A DNA stretch of 64,000 nt from Microbulbifer sp. HZ11. Its GTDB lineage: Bacteria; Pseudomonadota; Gammaproteobacteria; Pseudomonadales; Cellvibrionaceae. Positions 12,642 to 22,315 of the stretch are shown here, one piece after another. A program made the translations under genes and the position numbers. Every line of letters begins with the position of its first letter. Positions within the stretch are counted from its first letter, which is position 1. The notes below the pieces were generated by a model. It had not been told where the DNA came from and searched no databases. It was given only the letters and a program-made list of their open reading frames with translations. The stretch spans positions 620,001-684,000 of the forward strand of contig NZ_JELR01000001.1 in NCBI RefSeq assembly GCF_000708675.1, given 5' to 3'.

Positions 12642-14999
12642 TCACTGCAGAGTCAGTGTGTAGGCAGCGGATTTCTCAGTAAAACTAGAGGCCTTACCTT
12701 CCACCCAGTCCCGGTGACCATTACCAAAGAATGGAGAGAGCGGATGCGCGCTCTGGCCGGTGGCCATATGGAAAATACCCAGCTCTTCGTGGCCCGGTGC
12801 GACAACCAGTCGCTCAGAAGCACCATTGGTCGCGGACTGGAAACGGGGCATATGGGAGTCGCCGGGGAGTGGGTCGGCGGGCATGGCGGTGAACCAGTTT
12901 ACAGCGGAGACCGCACGGGCCAGCGGGTGCTGGATTTTAGCGGAATTTTGCACGCCCCAGGTTTGCTCGGATAAGGGCAGGCCGCCTTCAGCCATTTCTT
13001 CCAGAACCAGATCCAGAGCAGCGATTTTCAGGTCGTGCCAGCTTTCGTATTCCGGGTTCAGCAGGTGTGCGGGTTCGCCGGAAAGCATTTCCCAGGCCGG
13101 GTATTCCACCTGGCGGTTTACGCGACCAAATTTAAAGCCTTCGTCATAGCGCTTCATATAAGTGAGTACCGGTGCGGTCGCCAGGTCGATAAAGCGCAGG
13201 CGGAAGTTGCGGACGATGCGATAGCCCACGGAGTCCGCACTGGCGCGGGCGCCCCAGTTTTCTACCTGTTCAAGAACATCTGCATAACCCCCATTGTCTT
13301 TCAGCAGTGCCGCCAGATGTTGCTGCCATCGCTCAAGGAATACAGCGCGGTCATCCAACTGAATGTCGAGGAGGTCCTGTTCGGTGAAGGATTCTTTCGC
13401 GAATAGATTGTCGCGTATCTGCTGTTGGCGAGCGCCGAGGGCGTAGCCGCCGTCACCCATTACACGAAGATATTCGCCATCCATGGTGCGCGAGTTGGCC
13501 GTCCAGATACGATGAGAGGGCGGGTTGTATATGTGCGGCTGCTCTGCCAGTGTCAGGTACCCATCCCAGTAGGCGGTGCCGTCCGCCCAGCTGACGGAAC
13601 GATTGCCTTCCAGTCCGACGCGACGGGGGATCGGGCCAGCAACGGTCCAGCCGATATTACCCAGGCTGTCGCCCAGTACGAAGTTTTGATGGGGTATACC
13701 GAGTTCCGGCGCCAGGTCCATAGCCTCTCGGGTGGTCTCGACTACCTCCATCAAAAGGAGATTCATGTTGGCACCTTGAACGTCGTGAGCCACCCATCGG
13801 TAGGCGAGTGGGTTGCCCGTGTAATCCTCGCCGACGACCGGTCCCCAGATGGTTTTTCGCACCTTGAGCACTTCGGTTACGCCACCTTTGACGGCGAGGG
13901 GCTCGTCAACAACATCAAAAGCCCGCCAGCCTTCCGGAGTGCGATATTTTTCTCCGTTCTGGGAAATTTCCAGGGGGATCAGATCACCCCAGTCGGCAGT
14001 GGTATTGGTGAAACCCCAGGCTACTTTGCCATTACTGCCGGCAACGATGATCGGACCGCCGGGTAGGGTGGCGCCGCGCATTTCGAAGTCGGTGCCAGGG
14101 ACATTCCAGCCTGCGCGATACCAGATATTTGGCACGGTGATCGCCAGATGCATGTCGTCTGCCACGATGGCCGCCCCATGCTCGGTCAGCGCCCCACCTA
14201 CGACCCAATTATTGCTGCCGAAGATCATGTCTTCACTTTCCATCGGCTCGTAAGCCATGGGTTCTCCATCTTCCACCAGCGACGCGATATGGGTCTGGGG
14301 CAAGGGCAGGGGGCCACGGGCATCGCCAATCAGTGGCGCGTCCCAGATCCCCCCCTTGGGCACAAAAAAATGATAGAGGTCTTCTGGCAGCAACTGCGCC
14401 AGAGCATTGTCACGGAGCTCAAAATTTCCGGTATTACTTTGCAGTGTCATGTACATGCTGAATATGGTTAGCAGGCTATCGGCGGGGGCCCACTCACGGG
14501 GCTGTGCCTGCAATAGTGCGTATTCCCAGGGAGCTGCCCCAAGTTCCGCAAGGCCAAAGTTCACACCCGCCGCATACTGCATAAGGATCTGCTGCTGGTC
14601 ATCGGGCATTGCCGCCACATTGCGCTCAGCACGCTCGCGGAATTGATGAACGCGGATTTCCCGATCATGGGGCAGTGCGGCCTCACCTACCAGTTCAGCC
14701 AGTTCACCTGCCGAATTGCGCCGCAGAAGGTCCATCTGAAAGAAACGTTCCTGGGCATGTAAAAAACCGAGGGCGAAAGCGGAGTCGGTGCGGTGCTCGG
14801 CTTGGATGAAAGGAATACCCTGTGAATCCCGCTCTACGGTCACGGGGTTGGACAGCGCCCCGGTGTCCAGCACGCCGTCCAGTATCGGCAGGCTCTGGCG
14901 CAGCCAGATCCCGGTGGCCGCTACAACAAGTAACAAAAGGACAAGAGCGGCAACAGCACTGCGTAACAGGCGTCGTGGCCAGGGGGATAGGGTCAACAT
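12642..14999 (-). CDS. Penicillin acylase (amidase) family Ntn-hydrolase
   Basis: Family members hydrolyse amide bonds of beta-lactams or acyl-homoserine lactones and mature by self-cleavage. From the ATG at 14999 (785 aa) the protein has an N-terminal membrane anchor or signal (about 10-33), an alpha chain with ERFFQMDLLRR, and the cleavage site at G261-S262 (FGSNNWVVGG), where Ser262 would become the catalytic N-terminal residue of the beta chain. The conserved ADDMHL and ANSRT blocks follow. I prefer 14999 over a TTG at 15056 because the hydrophobic anchor then starts normally and GAGAGA lies upstream. Substrate cannot be told from sequence; quorum-signal acylase is possible. Confidence 0.9.
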   Translation of the reverse strand: MLTLSPWPRRLLRSAVAALVLLLLVVAATGIWLRQSLPILDGVLDTGALSNPVTVERDSQGIPFIQAEHRTDSAFALGFLHAQERFFQMDLLRRNSAGELAELVGEAALPHDREIRVHQFRERAERNVAAMPDDQQQILMQYAAGVNFGLAELGAAPWEYALLQAQPREWAPADSLLTIFSMYMTLQSNTGNFELRDNALAQLLPEDLYHFFVPKGGIWDAPLIGDARGPLPLPQTHIASLVEDGEPMAYEPMESEDMIFGSNNWVVGGALTEHGAAIVADDMHLAITVPNIWYRAGWNVPGTDFEMRGATLPGGPIIVAGSNGKVAWGFTNTTADWGDLIPLEISQNGEKYRTPEGWRAFDVVDEPLAVKGGVTEVLKVRKTIWGPVVGEDYTGNPLAYRWVAHDVQGANMNLLLMEVVETTREAMDLAPELGIPHQNFVLGDSLGNIGWTVAGPIPRRVGLEGNRSVSWADGTAYWDGYLTLAEQPHIYNPPSHRIWTANSRTMDGEYLRVMGDGGYALGARQQQIRDNLFAKESFTEQDLLDIQLDDRAVFLERWQQHLAALLKDNGGYADVLEQVENWGARASADSVGYRIVRNFRLRFIDLATAPVLTYMKRYDEGFKFGRVNRQVEYPAWEMLSGEPAHLLNPEYESWHDLKIAALDLVLEEMAEGGLPLSEQTWGVQNSAKIQHPLARAVSAVNWFTAMPADPLPGDSHMPRFQSATNGASERLVVAPGHEELGIFHMATGQSAHPLSPFFGNGHRDWVEGKASSFTEKSAAYTLTLQ

Positions 15000-15343
15000 C
15001 GCGAGGTCTCTCGAAGGTTGGTTGGGTTTTGTTATTTTGGGACAGCCGGCACTCAATTACAGAGTGGTGCGGTCCGCTGTTTCAGTGAGTCTATCAGTAT
15101 ACGAGGCCGCTTAAATGGTTACCGAAGGACACTATACGGTCACGGTTATCACTTTTTTGTAGCGTTATGCGCCATGTAGGCGCAAAATTCCACTCTGAAA
15201 TACTGCAAAACTGACCAGTCACAAGAAAAAGGTCACAACAAGCTTTTATTGGGACCGAGCTACACGTAAGATGGCCCAACATAACTATCAATAACGACCA
15301 ATTTCCATCACGCTTTTCATATAACTACAAACGCGAGGACGCG
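15000..15343. other. Divergent intergenic region before the TonB-dependent receptor
   Basis: No gene is seen in this 344-bp stretch. It has a small hairpin TGCGCC/GGCGCA with a 5-nt loop at 15168-15184, and a GAGGA ribosome-binding site just before 15344. Promoters of the two divergent genes must lie here, but no clear -35/-10 pair stands out. Confidence 0.4.
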
Positions 15344-17950
15344 ATGATGTACAACGCCGATCAGTCCGGAAAAAACCGTTCCTTTTCCCTGACCACTCTC
15401 TCCGCTGCCATTGCTGTAACCACTGCCATGAGCAGTGCTGCTTACGCCGCAGAAATTGAAGAGGTGGTTGTAACCGCGCAGAAGCGCGCGGAAAACCTGC
15501 AAGACGTGCCCATTGCCATCTCCGCTTTTACCGGAGACAGCATGAAGGCCATGGGTGTGAAAAACCTTACCGACCTCGGTAAATTCACCCCGGGTGTGGA
15601 AATGAACAACGACACACCTCTGCAGCCTACCTACAGCGTGCGCGGTATCGAGACCGGCGACTTCACTGTGGGCTCTGACCCCGCTGTAGCCGTATATGTC
15701 GATGGCGTGTACACCGGCCGTGGCGCCGGCGCCGAGATTCCACTGGCGGACATTGAGCGTGTAGAAGTACTGAAAGGCCCGCAGGGCACACTGTTTGGCC
15801 GAAACGCCACCGGTGGTGCCATTCACATCATTTCCAAGAAGCCGCAAGCTGAAAATACCGCAGAGCTGAACCTCACCGCCGGTAACTACGGTCGCGTATC
15901 TTCTGACCTGCTGTTGAATAGCGAACTCGCAGATAATCTCTACGGCCGCTTTACCGCATCCACCAATCGCCGCGACTCTTTCGCCGATAACCTGGCGAAC
16001 GATTTCGAAGTAGGGAACATCGATACCCAGACCTACCGTGCCTCCCTGCTGTGGGAGCCGACTCCCAGTACCGAAGTGCTGTGGCGTGCTGAATACGGAG
16101 TAATGGATCAGGGCAGTGCATTGCGCACCTCCATCGTGCCATCGCTGCAGGCCGAGGCCGGCGGCACTGATGTGTTCGGTGACTACGCGCTGGATACTCC
16201 AACTATCGAAGACCGTGACTCCTGGGGCACCTCCCTGTCGGTGGTACACGATTTCGACAACTTCACTTTCACTTCTATTACTGCTTACCGTGGGTTTGAA
16301 GCCCATCTGCAGCAGGACGAAGACGGTACCGCGAACCCGGACTACATGTTCGGCTCAGCCAACTTCGACGATCAGACCCAGTTCTCTCAGGAATTCCGTC
16401 TGAACGGCGCTACCGACACCCTGAAGTGGACCCTGGGTGCGTCCTACTCTCGTGAAGAGCTGGAGCACACTACCGATGCTTACTTCACCGCCGGTTCTCT
16501 GGAATCTTTCGCAGTGTATGAAGGGGTGAAGGCACAGGTGGACGCACTGGGCCTGGACCTGACCACGACCCAAGTGGAAGAAATGGCTTATCAGCAGCGT
16601 CAGGCCATGATTGCTGGTGGTTTTGAGGGTGCGGCCGTGTCCACCTTCCTCTACGACCTGATGGTACAGTCCGGCCAGGCCGACGCACTACTGACCAGCC
16701 TGGGCGCGCCTGCCGGTATCACAGCCAGTATGCTGAATCGCGAGCAGATGGCTGCGCAGCTGATGGCGGGCATCACTCCGTGGGTAATGGCTGACACGCC
16801 ATGGAACGAGTCGGTACTCAACACCGGAGACTACCGCTCCGCCGCCATTTACGGTGACGCCACCTGGAGCCTCACCGACAGGATGGATCTCACCATCGGT
16901 GCGCGTTACACCGCCGACGAGAAAGATTTCTCCATCGTCAGCTCCTACCAGAATACGCTGCCAATCGCGCTTGCGGGGGGACTGGTTGACATCATGGCTC
17001 CCGATGGCAGCGTTATGATGCAGATGCCTCTACCAGCGGTGCCGTCCTGCGATAACGCCGTAGCACCGCCGTGTATTCCGGCCGAGCGCTTCGGTATGGC
17101 ATTCAACAACAATGGTATTGCCGATCTGAGTCAGGATCTGAGCGACTCCTGGAGCGATCTCTCGGGCCGTATCGTTCTGGATTACCGCTGGAATGACGAC
17201 GTGATGACTTTCGTCTCTCTGGCGGACGGTTTCAAAGCTGGTGGTTTCAACAGCTTTAGTGCCGCCCCAGGCATCGACCCGTCGTTTGATCAGGAAGGTG
17301 TCACCAACCTGGAAATTGGTCTGAAGAGCAGCCTGTTTGACAACGCCGTGCGCTTCAACGCCTCCGTATTTGCGTACGACTACAAGAACCTGCAGCAGCT
17401 GGATCTCGTAGGTGCGCCGATTCCGAACTACTACCTGCGCAATGCGGATGCCGAAGGTCGCGGTGCAGAATTTGAAGTTCAGTGGGCAGCGACCGATAGC
17501 CTGTTTATCGCCGGTAACTACTCTTTCCTCGACACCGAGTACACCCGCTACCAGATCATTGAAGCGATTGGTGAAACGGAAGAGGAGCATTCTCGTGTTG
17601 GCCAGCCTCGCGTCGGCACCCCGGAGAACAAATTCAACCTGATGGCTGAATACACCTGGGAACTGGCGGCCGGCGGTGACGTGGTACTGCGCGGTGATTA
17701 CAACTGGACCGACGAGCGTGTTGGTTCCATCAGCGACCCGGCCCGTGTCATTCCGGACTACCAGCTGATGAACCTGCGTGCAGGCTGGAACAGCGCTTCG
17801 GACCGTTACTCTGCAGCCCTGTGGGTTCAGAACGTAACCGACGAGGAGATTGCTGGTGGCTATGGCGGTACCGGTGCGGCCATTGGTGCAAGCCCGGCCT
17901 GGCGTTTTATGCCGCGCATGTATGGTGCAGACTTTACCGTGCGTTTCTGA
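15344..17950 (+). CDS. TonB-dependent outer-membrane receptor
   Basis: The 868-residue protein has a signal peptide (to about SSAAYA), a TonB-box-like EIEEVVVTAQ right after it, a plug domain (AENLQDVPIAISAF, then YSVRGIETGDF and ERVEVLKGPQGTLFGRNATG), and a beta-barrel ending in aromatic Phe (DFTVRF). The plug is of the type common in marine gammaproteobacteria for carbohydrate or siderophore uptake, but the substrate is unknown. An Ala/Met/Gln-rich insertion of about 105 residues (about 385-490), probably helical, interrupts the barrel. GAGGA precedes the ATG. Confidence 0.92.
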   Translation: MMYNADQSGKNRSFSLTTLSAAIAVTTAMSSAAYAAEIEEVVVTAQKRAENLQDVPIAISAFTGDSMKAMGVKNLTDLGKFTPGVEMNNDTPLQPTYSVRGIETGDFTVGSDPAVAVYVDGVYTGRGAGAEIPLADIERVEVLKGPQGTLFGRNATGGAIHIISKKPQAENTAELNLTAGNYGRVSSDLLLNSELADNLYGRFTASTNRRDSFADNLANDFEVGNIDTQTYRASLLWEPTPSTEVLWRAEYGVMDQGSALRTSIVPSLQAEAGGTDVFGDYALDTPTIEDRDSWGTSLSVVHDFDNFTFTSITAYRGFEAHLQQDEDGTANPDYMFGSANFDDQTQFSQEFRLNGATDTLKWTLGASYSREELEHTTDAYFTAGSLESFAVYEGVKAQVDALGLDLTTTQVEEMAYQQRQAMIAGGFEGAAVSTFLYDLMVQSGQADALLTSLGAPAGITASMLNREQMAAQLMAGITPWVMADTPWNESVLNTGDYRSAAIYGDATWSLTDRMDLTIGARYTADEKDFSIVSSYQNTLPIALAGGLVDIMAPDGSVMMQMPLPAVPSCDNAVAPPCIPAERFGMAFNNNGIADLSQDLSDSWSDLSGRIVLDYRWNDDVMTFVSLADGFKAGGFNSFSAAPGIDPSFDQEGVTNLEIGLKSSLFDNAVRFNASVFAYDYKNLQQLDLVGAPIPNYYLRNADAEGRGAEFEVQWAATDSLFIAGNYSFLDTEYTRYQIIEAIGETEEEHSRVGQPRVGTPENKFNLMAEYTWELAAGGDVVLRGDYNWTDERVGSISDPARVIPDYQLMNLRAGWNSASDRYSAALWVQNVTDEEIAGGYGGTGAAIGASPAWRFMPRMYGADFTVRF

Positions 17951-17990
17951 GCACGGACGCAGTCTGCGAACCGGCGCTTAGCGCCACTGG

Positions 17991-18017
17991 AAAGGGTCGG
18001 CTCTGCCGGCCCTTTTT
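17991..18017 (+). terminator. Terminator after the TonB-dependent receptor gene
   Basis: Stem AGGGTCGGC/GCCGGCCCT with one G-T wobble and a TCT-type loop, then TTTTT, about 40 bp after the receptor stop codon. Confidence 0.8.
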
Positions 18018-18150
18018 GCGTATTGGGGCAGGGTAGTATTGTTTCGGGAATAAGTGGCGCCGATTGCTGCGCCAAAGTGACTTCCGACATGGGAATCCAC
18101 CGCAATGGATGTATGATCAAGAGCATCTAATGCAGTTCTCAGGACATGGA

Positions 18151-19536
18151 ATGAACCTGACCTCAGAGTTGGATCCCGCCATTACAATGCCGGAAGTCGA
18201 TAGTCACTCCGCGCTTTATTGGAGCGAAAGCGAGGGTCGCGACCTAAGCCTCGATGAGCGTGTCGCACTCTTGTCCCAGTATCAACGCGTGCGCGCACAG
18301 ACGGAGGCGCTCACGGAACCGCTGTCTGCTGAAGACCTGCAACTTCAGTCCATGCCCGATGCCAGCCCCGGAAAGTGGCATATGGCGCATACCAGTTGGT
18401 TTTTTGAGACTTTTATCCTTCAGCCGCATGCGCCTGACTACGACCCATTCGATCGCGATTTTCACCACCTCTTCAATTCCTATTACAACTCTCTGGGCAC
18501 ACCGTTTTTCCGGCCACAGCGGGGCCTGTTATCCCGTCCCAGCCTGCTTCAGGTACAGAACTACCGCCATTTCATCGATTGTGAGATCGAGCGTTGGTTG
18601 ACAGAGGAAGAGGTCACGGCAGAGCTGGCCAATCTGCTGGTGCTCGGTTTGAACCACGAACAGCAGCATCAGGAGCTGCTGCTGACCGATATCAAACACG
18701 CGCTGTCGATCAATCCGCTACGTCCAAGCTACCGTGAAGATATTTTCGCAGGCGATGACCAAGAGGAGATCGCCGACCGGCATTGGCTGAGCATCCCTGA
18801 GGACAATTACACCCTGGGCAGCGACGGCCAACAATTTGCTTTTGACAACGAAGGTCCTGCCCATCAGCGATTTCAACCCGCCTTTCGCATCGCCACACGA
18901 CTGGTAACCAACCGTGAGTATCTCGAATTTCTGCAGGATGGCGGATATCGAGAACCGCGGCTTTGGCTCTCGGATGGTTGGGCGGACATTACCCGTTCCG
19001 GCCGCCGCGCGCCGCTGTACTGGCACGAACAGGATGGTGAATGGCTACATTTCACCCTGGGCGGGATGCGCCCAATTGACCTGGATGCGCCGGCTTGCCA
19101 CTTAAATTTTTACGAAGCCGATGCATTCGCCAGCTGGTCAGGGTACCGACTACCCACAGAGTTCGAGTGGGAAATCGCCGCCTGGCTACACTGCCACAAA
19201 GATGCACAGCGCACCGCCAATATGCTGGAATCGGGACACTTCCGGCCGGTGAGCGAGCAGGAGGAACTTTTCGGCCATGGTGCGCCGGACGGCGCGCAAT
19301 TTCTTGGTAATGTCTGGCAATGGACCTCCAGCGCCTATCAACCCTATCCCGGCTTCCGCGCCAGTGGCGATGCGGTTGGTGAATACAACGGTAAATTCAT
19401 GTGTAACCAGATGGTATTGCGCGGTGGTTCCTGCGTGACACCACGCAACCATATCCGAATCACTTATCGGAACTTCTTTTACCCGCACCAGGCCTGGCAA
19501 TTTACCGGAATCCGCCTGGCAGGAGATGGACTATGA
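18151..19536 (+). CDS. egtB: Ergothioneine biosynthesis protein EgtB (sulfoxide synthase)
   Basis: EgtB is an iron enzyme that joins a sulfur donor to hercynine. Seen: an N-terminal DinB-like domain with WHMAHTSWFFE and the HxxxH-type NHEQQHQE that supply the iron histidines, and a C-terminal formylglycine-enzyme-like domain with EFEWEIAAW, GNVWQWTSSAY and LRGGSC. The start is the ATG at 18151 (MNLTSELDP, 461 aa), with AGGA at 7-8 nt; a TTG at 18064 would add 29 residues unlike the family. Its stop overlaps the egtD start. No egtA, egtC or egtE is nearby, so the sulfur donor and the lyase are not known. Confidence 0.95.
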   Translation: MNLTSELDPAITMPEVDSHSALYWSESEGRDLSLDERVALLSQYQRVRAQTEALTEPLSAEDLQLQSMPDASPGKWHMAHTSWFFETFILQPHAPDYDPFDRDFHHLFNSYYNSLGTPFFRPQRGLLSRPSLLQVQNYRHFIDCEIERWLTEEEVTAELANLLVLGLNHEQQHQELLLTDIKHALSINPLRPSYREDIFAGDDQEEIADRHWLSIPEDNYTLGSDGQQFAFDNEGPAHQRFQPAFRIATRLVTNREYLEFLQDGGYREPRLWLSDGWADITRSGRRAPLYWHEQDGEWLHFTLGGMRPIDLDAPACHLNFYEADAFASWSGYRLPTEFEWEIAAWLHCHKDAQRTANMLESGHFRPVSEQEELFGHGAPDGAQFLGNVWQWTSSAYQPYPGFRASGDAVGEYNGKFMCNQMVLRGGSCVTPRNHIRITYRNFFYPHQAWQFTGIRLAGDGL

Positions 19537-20486
19537 ATATGGCGGCACAGGGAATTGCCATAGTTCAGGCATTTGAGCAGGACGTATTGGCCGGCCTGGC
19601 TGCACCGCAGAAAACCCTGCCTTGTAAATATCTGTACGACGAGGTGGGGTCGCGTCTCTTTGAAGAGATCTGCACCCTGCAAGATTATTATCTGACCCGC
19701 ACAGAAGCCGACATTTTCGCTCGGGAAATCCAGGCAATGGCAGAGGCTATAGGCCCGCAAGTCACCCTGATTGAGCCTGGGGCGGGCAACTGTGAAAAAG
19801 CGGAGCCATTACTGCGGGCAATGCTGTCACCTGCCGGATACTTTCCTCTGGATATTTCTCCAGAAATTCTGCTGGCCGCACGCCAACGTATACAGCGCCG
19901 TACGCCGGAGCTGCCAATTCGACCAGTCGTTGGGGATTTTACCAGTCATAGTGTCTGGCGGGAGCTCCCAGAAATTCCCGGGCGCAAAGTCGTATTTTTC
20001 CCCGGATCCACTATCGGAAACTTCACTCCGGAACAGGCCCACGCGCTATTGTCCCTGTTCGCAGAGCAGTTGCGCCCGGGTGATGGGTTGCTACTGGCCG
20101 CGGATCTGGTGAAGGATTCCGTGGTACTAGAAAGGGCCTACCATGACAGTAGTCACGTTACCGAAGCATTCAATAAAAACCTGTTACGCCGCATCAACCG
20201 TGAACTGGATGGTTCCTTCAATCTCGACGCTTTTGCACATCGGGCGTTTTATCACCGCCTGCGCCGTCGGGTGGAAATGCATCTTGTCAGCCTCGAATCG
20301 CAAGCGGTAGAGGTATGTGGCCGGCAGTTTCATTTTGATGAAGGCGAGACCATCCACACGGAAAACAGCCATAAATATACGCTGGCAGCATTGAAAGAGT
20401 TGTTGCGATCAACCGGATTTCAGCCCCAGCAGTACTGGACCGATCACCAACAACATTATGCGATTTACTATGCCGAAGCTGTTTAG
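19533..20486 (+). CDS. egtD: L-histidine N(alpha)-methyltransferase EgtD
   Basis: EgtD trimethylates histidine with S-adenosylmethionine to form hercynine, the substrate of EgtB. The 317-residue protein has the family marks KYLYDEVGSRLFEEIC, YYLTRTE, LIEPGAGNCEKAEPLL (SAM motif), YFPLDISPE and FFPGSTIGNFTPEQA. The ATG overlaps the egtB stop (ATGA), and AGGAGATGG provides the ribosome-binding site, so the pair is translationally coupled. Confidence 0.96.
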   Translation: MNMAAQGIAIVQAFEQDVLAGLAAPQKTLPCKYLYDEVGSRLFEEICTLQDYYLTRTEADIFAREIQAMAEAIGPQVTLIEPGAGNCEKAEPLLRAMLSPAGYFPLDISPEILLAARQRIQRRTPELPIRPVVGDFTSHSVWRELPEIPGRKVVFFPGSTIGNFTPEQAHALLSLFAEQLRPGDGLLLAADLVKDSVVLERAYHDSSHVTEAFNKNLLRRINRELDGSFNLDAFAHRAFYHRLRRRVEMHLVSLESQAVEVCGRQFHFDEGETIHTENSHKYTLAALKELLRSTGFQPQQYWTDHQQHYAIYYAEAV

Positions 20487-20994
20487 TCTATTTGAAGCGG
20501 TAAAGCCCACATTGTGGTGCGTGTTCCTTTTTTCTTTACTGAGTGGATGCGCATCAAATACTGGCGATACACGGTCGGGGGATGCCGCGGCCTTCGGGGG
20601 CAATCAGATTACCGTTTACAAATCACCCTTCTGCCTTTGCTGCAATGACTGGATCGAACATCTGGAAGGCAATGCATTTGCCGTAACCAGTGAGAATGGA
20701 CTGGATACCGCCAGTGTCAAACAGCAGTGGAAAATCCCACCGAGTATGCAAGGTTGCCATACTGGCGTATGGAACAATCAATATGTTTTTGAAGGTCACG
20801 TACCCGCGCGGCTGATTCGCCAGTTCCTGGCAAATCCCCCTAAGGGGAGTATCGGACTAGCGGTACCCGGAATGCCGCAGGGCAGCCCTGGCATGTACCG
20901 GGGCAAGAACTTTGAGCCGTATGTGGTTTATGCCATTCAGTCCAACGGTGAATACCGTTTCTACGAAAAAGTGACTGCACCGGAAGCCAGCTAG
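20458..20994 (+). CDS. DUF411 family lipoprotein (putative metal-binding)
   Basis: A 178-residue protein with an N-terminal signal ending in a lipobox (LLSGC, followed by ASNTGD), so it is probably a lipoprotein. The rest is a DUF411 domain: TVYKSPFCLCCNDWIEHLE with the CxxC-type cysteines, GCHTGV, and the VPGMPQGSPGM block. DUF411 proteins often sit near copper genes. The start overlaps the last 29 bp of egtD; ATGs at 20458 and 20470 are both possible. No strong ribosome-binding site, so coupling to egtD is likely. Confidence 0.85.
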   Translation: MRFTMPKLFSLFEAVKPTLWCVFLFSLLSGCASNTGDTRSGDAAAFGGNQITVYKSPFCLCCNDWIEHLEGNAFAVTSENGLDTASVKQQWKIPPSMQGCHTGVWNNQYVFEGHVPARLIRQFLANPPKGSIGLAVPGMPQGSPGMYRGKNFEPYVVYAIQSNGEYRFYEKVTAPEAS

Positions 20995-21011
20995 CATCAC
21001 CCGGGAAAGAA

Positions 21012-21044
21012 CCCCTGCCGGGCTGGAATCGCCGTCCGACAGGG
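21012..21044 (+). terminator. Hairpin after the DUF411 gene
   Basis: Arms CCCCTGCCGG (21012-21021) and CCGACAGGGG (21035-21044), 10 bp with one mismatch and a 13-nt loop. There is no T-run, so it may be a weak terminator or an mRNA-stabilising hairpin. Confidence 0.4.
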
Positions 21045-21092
21045 GATACCCTTTGCAGCAATTACTTATGTTTTGTTACGGCTGCGCGCAAT

Positions 21093-22133
21093 TTGAACTC
21101 TTCCACGTCTACCTCGCCCGTATCTAGGGATCACCCGCATTTACAACAGCCCTTTACCCCAGGTATCGGACTCACAAACTGCCACCTGCAAACCGTTTTT
21201 CCGGTTTTCCATCGCTCAAAACCCTGGGTGCGCACTCAGGCACAATGGCTGGAAACACCCGATGGGGATCGTATTGCATTACACGCCCCGGTGCGCCTCG
21301 AAGATGACCCCGGTCGCCCCATTGTGTTGATCCTACATGGTCTTGAGGGCTCGGTGGAATCCCCTTATATACAAGGGCTGATGCCTGCGTTGATTTCTGC
21401 CGGGTTTCAGGTTGCGGTCATGCATTTTCGCGGTTGTGGCGGCATTCCAAATCGGTTGCCCCGGGCCTACCACAGTGGGGATAGTGACGACCCGCGCTGG
21501 TTAGCCGGTAGACTCACGGCACACTACCCGAATACGCCGCTCATGGCTGTCGGCTACTCCCTAGGCGGCAACGTTCTGCTGAAATGGCTGGGTGAAGACG
21601 GCGATAAAAGCCCACTGACTGCCGCGGTCTCTGTCTCTGCGCCGCTGGATCTGCACCTTTCGAGCAAGCAGATGAATACCGGGTTTTCAAAGGTCTATCA
21701 GAAGCACCTGCTCGACAGCCTCAAAAAGAGTCTGACGCGTAAGACGCGGGACCTGGAGCTGGCTCGCAAGATGCCGCCAATAGACCACCCTCGTGCATTC
21801 AGCAATTTCCGTCACTTTGATGACCACTTCACCGCGCCCCTGCACGGCTTCACCGGGGTCGATGACTATTACACACGTGCGTCGAGTTTGCCTCTCCTCA
21901 GTAACATTGCACGTCCTACTTGCCTGATCCACGCACTCGACGACCCGTTTGTATCGCCGAAAGCGGTTCCTACCGATTCTGACGTCAGTGCTTCGGTCAC
22001 ACTGGCAATCAGCAAGCAGGGAGGGCATGTAGGTTTTGTGAGCGGAAGCCTGTGGAAGCCCGTGTACTGGCTGGAGTCGATTATTCCTGCTTTTCTTACA
22101 GCCCAAGTAGCGGCAGTTACCGGGAAAGTTTGA
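21093..22133 (+). CDS. yheT: YheT-type alpha/beta-hydrolase
   Basis: A 346-residue protein of the YheT/ABHD family of predicted esterases. It has GLTNCHLQTVFP near the N-terminus, the oxyanion region LHGLEGSVESPY, HFRGCGGIPNRLPRAYHSGD, the nucleophile elbow GYSLGGN, the acid ALDDPF and the catalytic His region KQGGHVGF. The TTG start at 21093 is the first start codon of the frame and gives the expected length before the NCHLQT motif; it is uncertain because no good ribosome-binding site is seen. The physiological substrate is unknown. Confidence 0.88.
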   Translation: MNSSTSTSPVSRDHPHLQQPFTPGIGLTNCHLQTVFPVFHRSKPWVRTQAQWLETPDGDRIALHAPVRLEDDPGRPIVLILHGLEGSVESPYIQGLMPALISAGFQVAVMHFRGCGGIPNRLPRAYHSGDSDDPRWLAGRLTAHYPNTPLMAVGYSLGGNVLLKWLGEDGDKSPLTAAVSVSAPLDLHLSSKQMNTGFSKVYQKHLLDSLKKSLTRKTRDLELARKMPPIDHPRAFSNFRHFDDHFTAPLHGFTGVDDYYTRASSLPLLSNIARPTCLIHALDDPFVSPKAVPTDSDVSASVTLAISKQGGHVGFVSGSLWKPVYWLESIIPAFLTAQVAAVTGKV

Positions 22134-22173
22134 CTTTCCGGACCCATTCCCCTAATTTCGCCACCGCGATACG

Positions 22174-22315
22174 AGGTGCCTTCTGCCCTGAGCCCAGCAA
22201 GGCTCAATACCGGCTGAGAAGGTTAAACGGGAAGTCCGGAAATCCGGCGCTGCCCCCGCAACGGTGATCTGCTCTGTCCCTGAATAGGTGAGCGGTAAGC
22301 CCGATACCGGCCTCT
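22174..22315 (+). promoter_or_regulatory. Cobalamin riboswitch
   Basis: The leader carries the conserved blocks of the AdoCbl/B12 aptamer in order: GAGGTGCC (22173-22180), GGTTAAACGGGAA (22221-22233), AATCCGGCGCTGCCCCCGCA with AACGGTGA (22241-22267), and the B12 box AGCCCGATACCGGCC (22298-22312). It lies about 120 nt upstream of the BtuB-like receptor and the cob/btu operon, which it should switch off when cobalamin is abundant. The stretch from 22316 to 22433 would form the expression platform. Confidence 0.95.

Noticed and set aside
15161..15184. GCGTTATGC followed by a small hairpin, resembling an integron attC end
   Set aside because: No matching partner core, no integron integrase and no cassette array nearby.
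15317..16306. 329-codon minus-strand frame opposite the TonB-dependent receptor
   Set aside because: Shadow of a high-GC coding region; the receptor is well supported on the plus strand.
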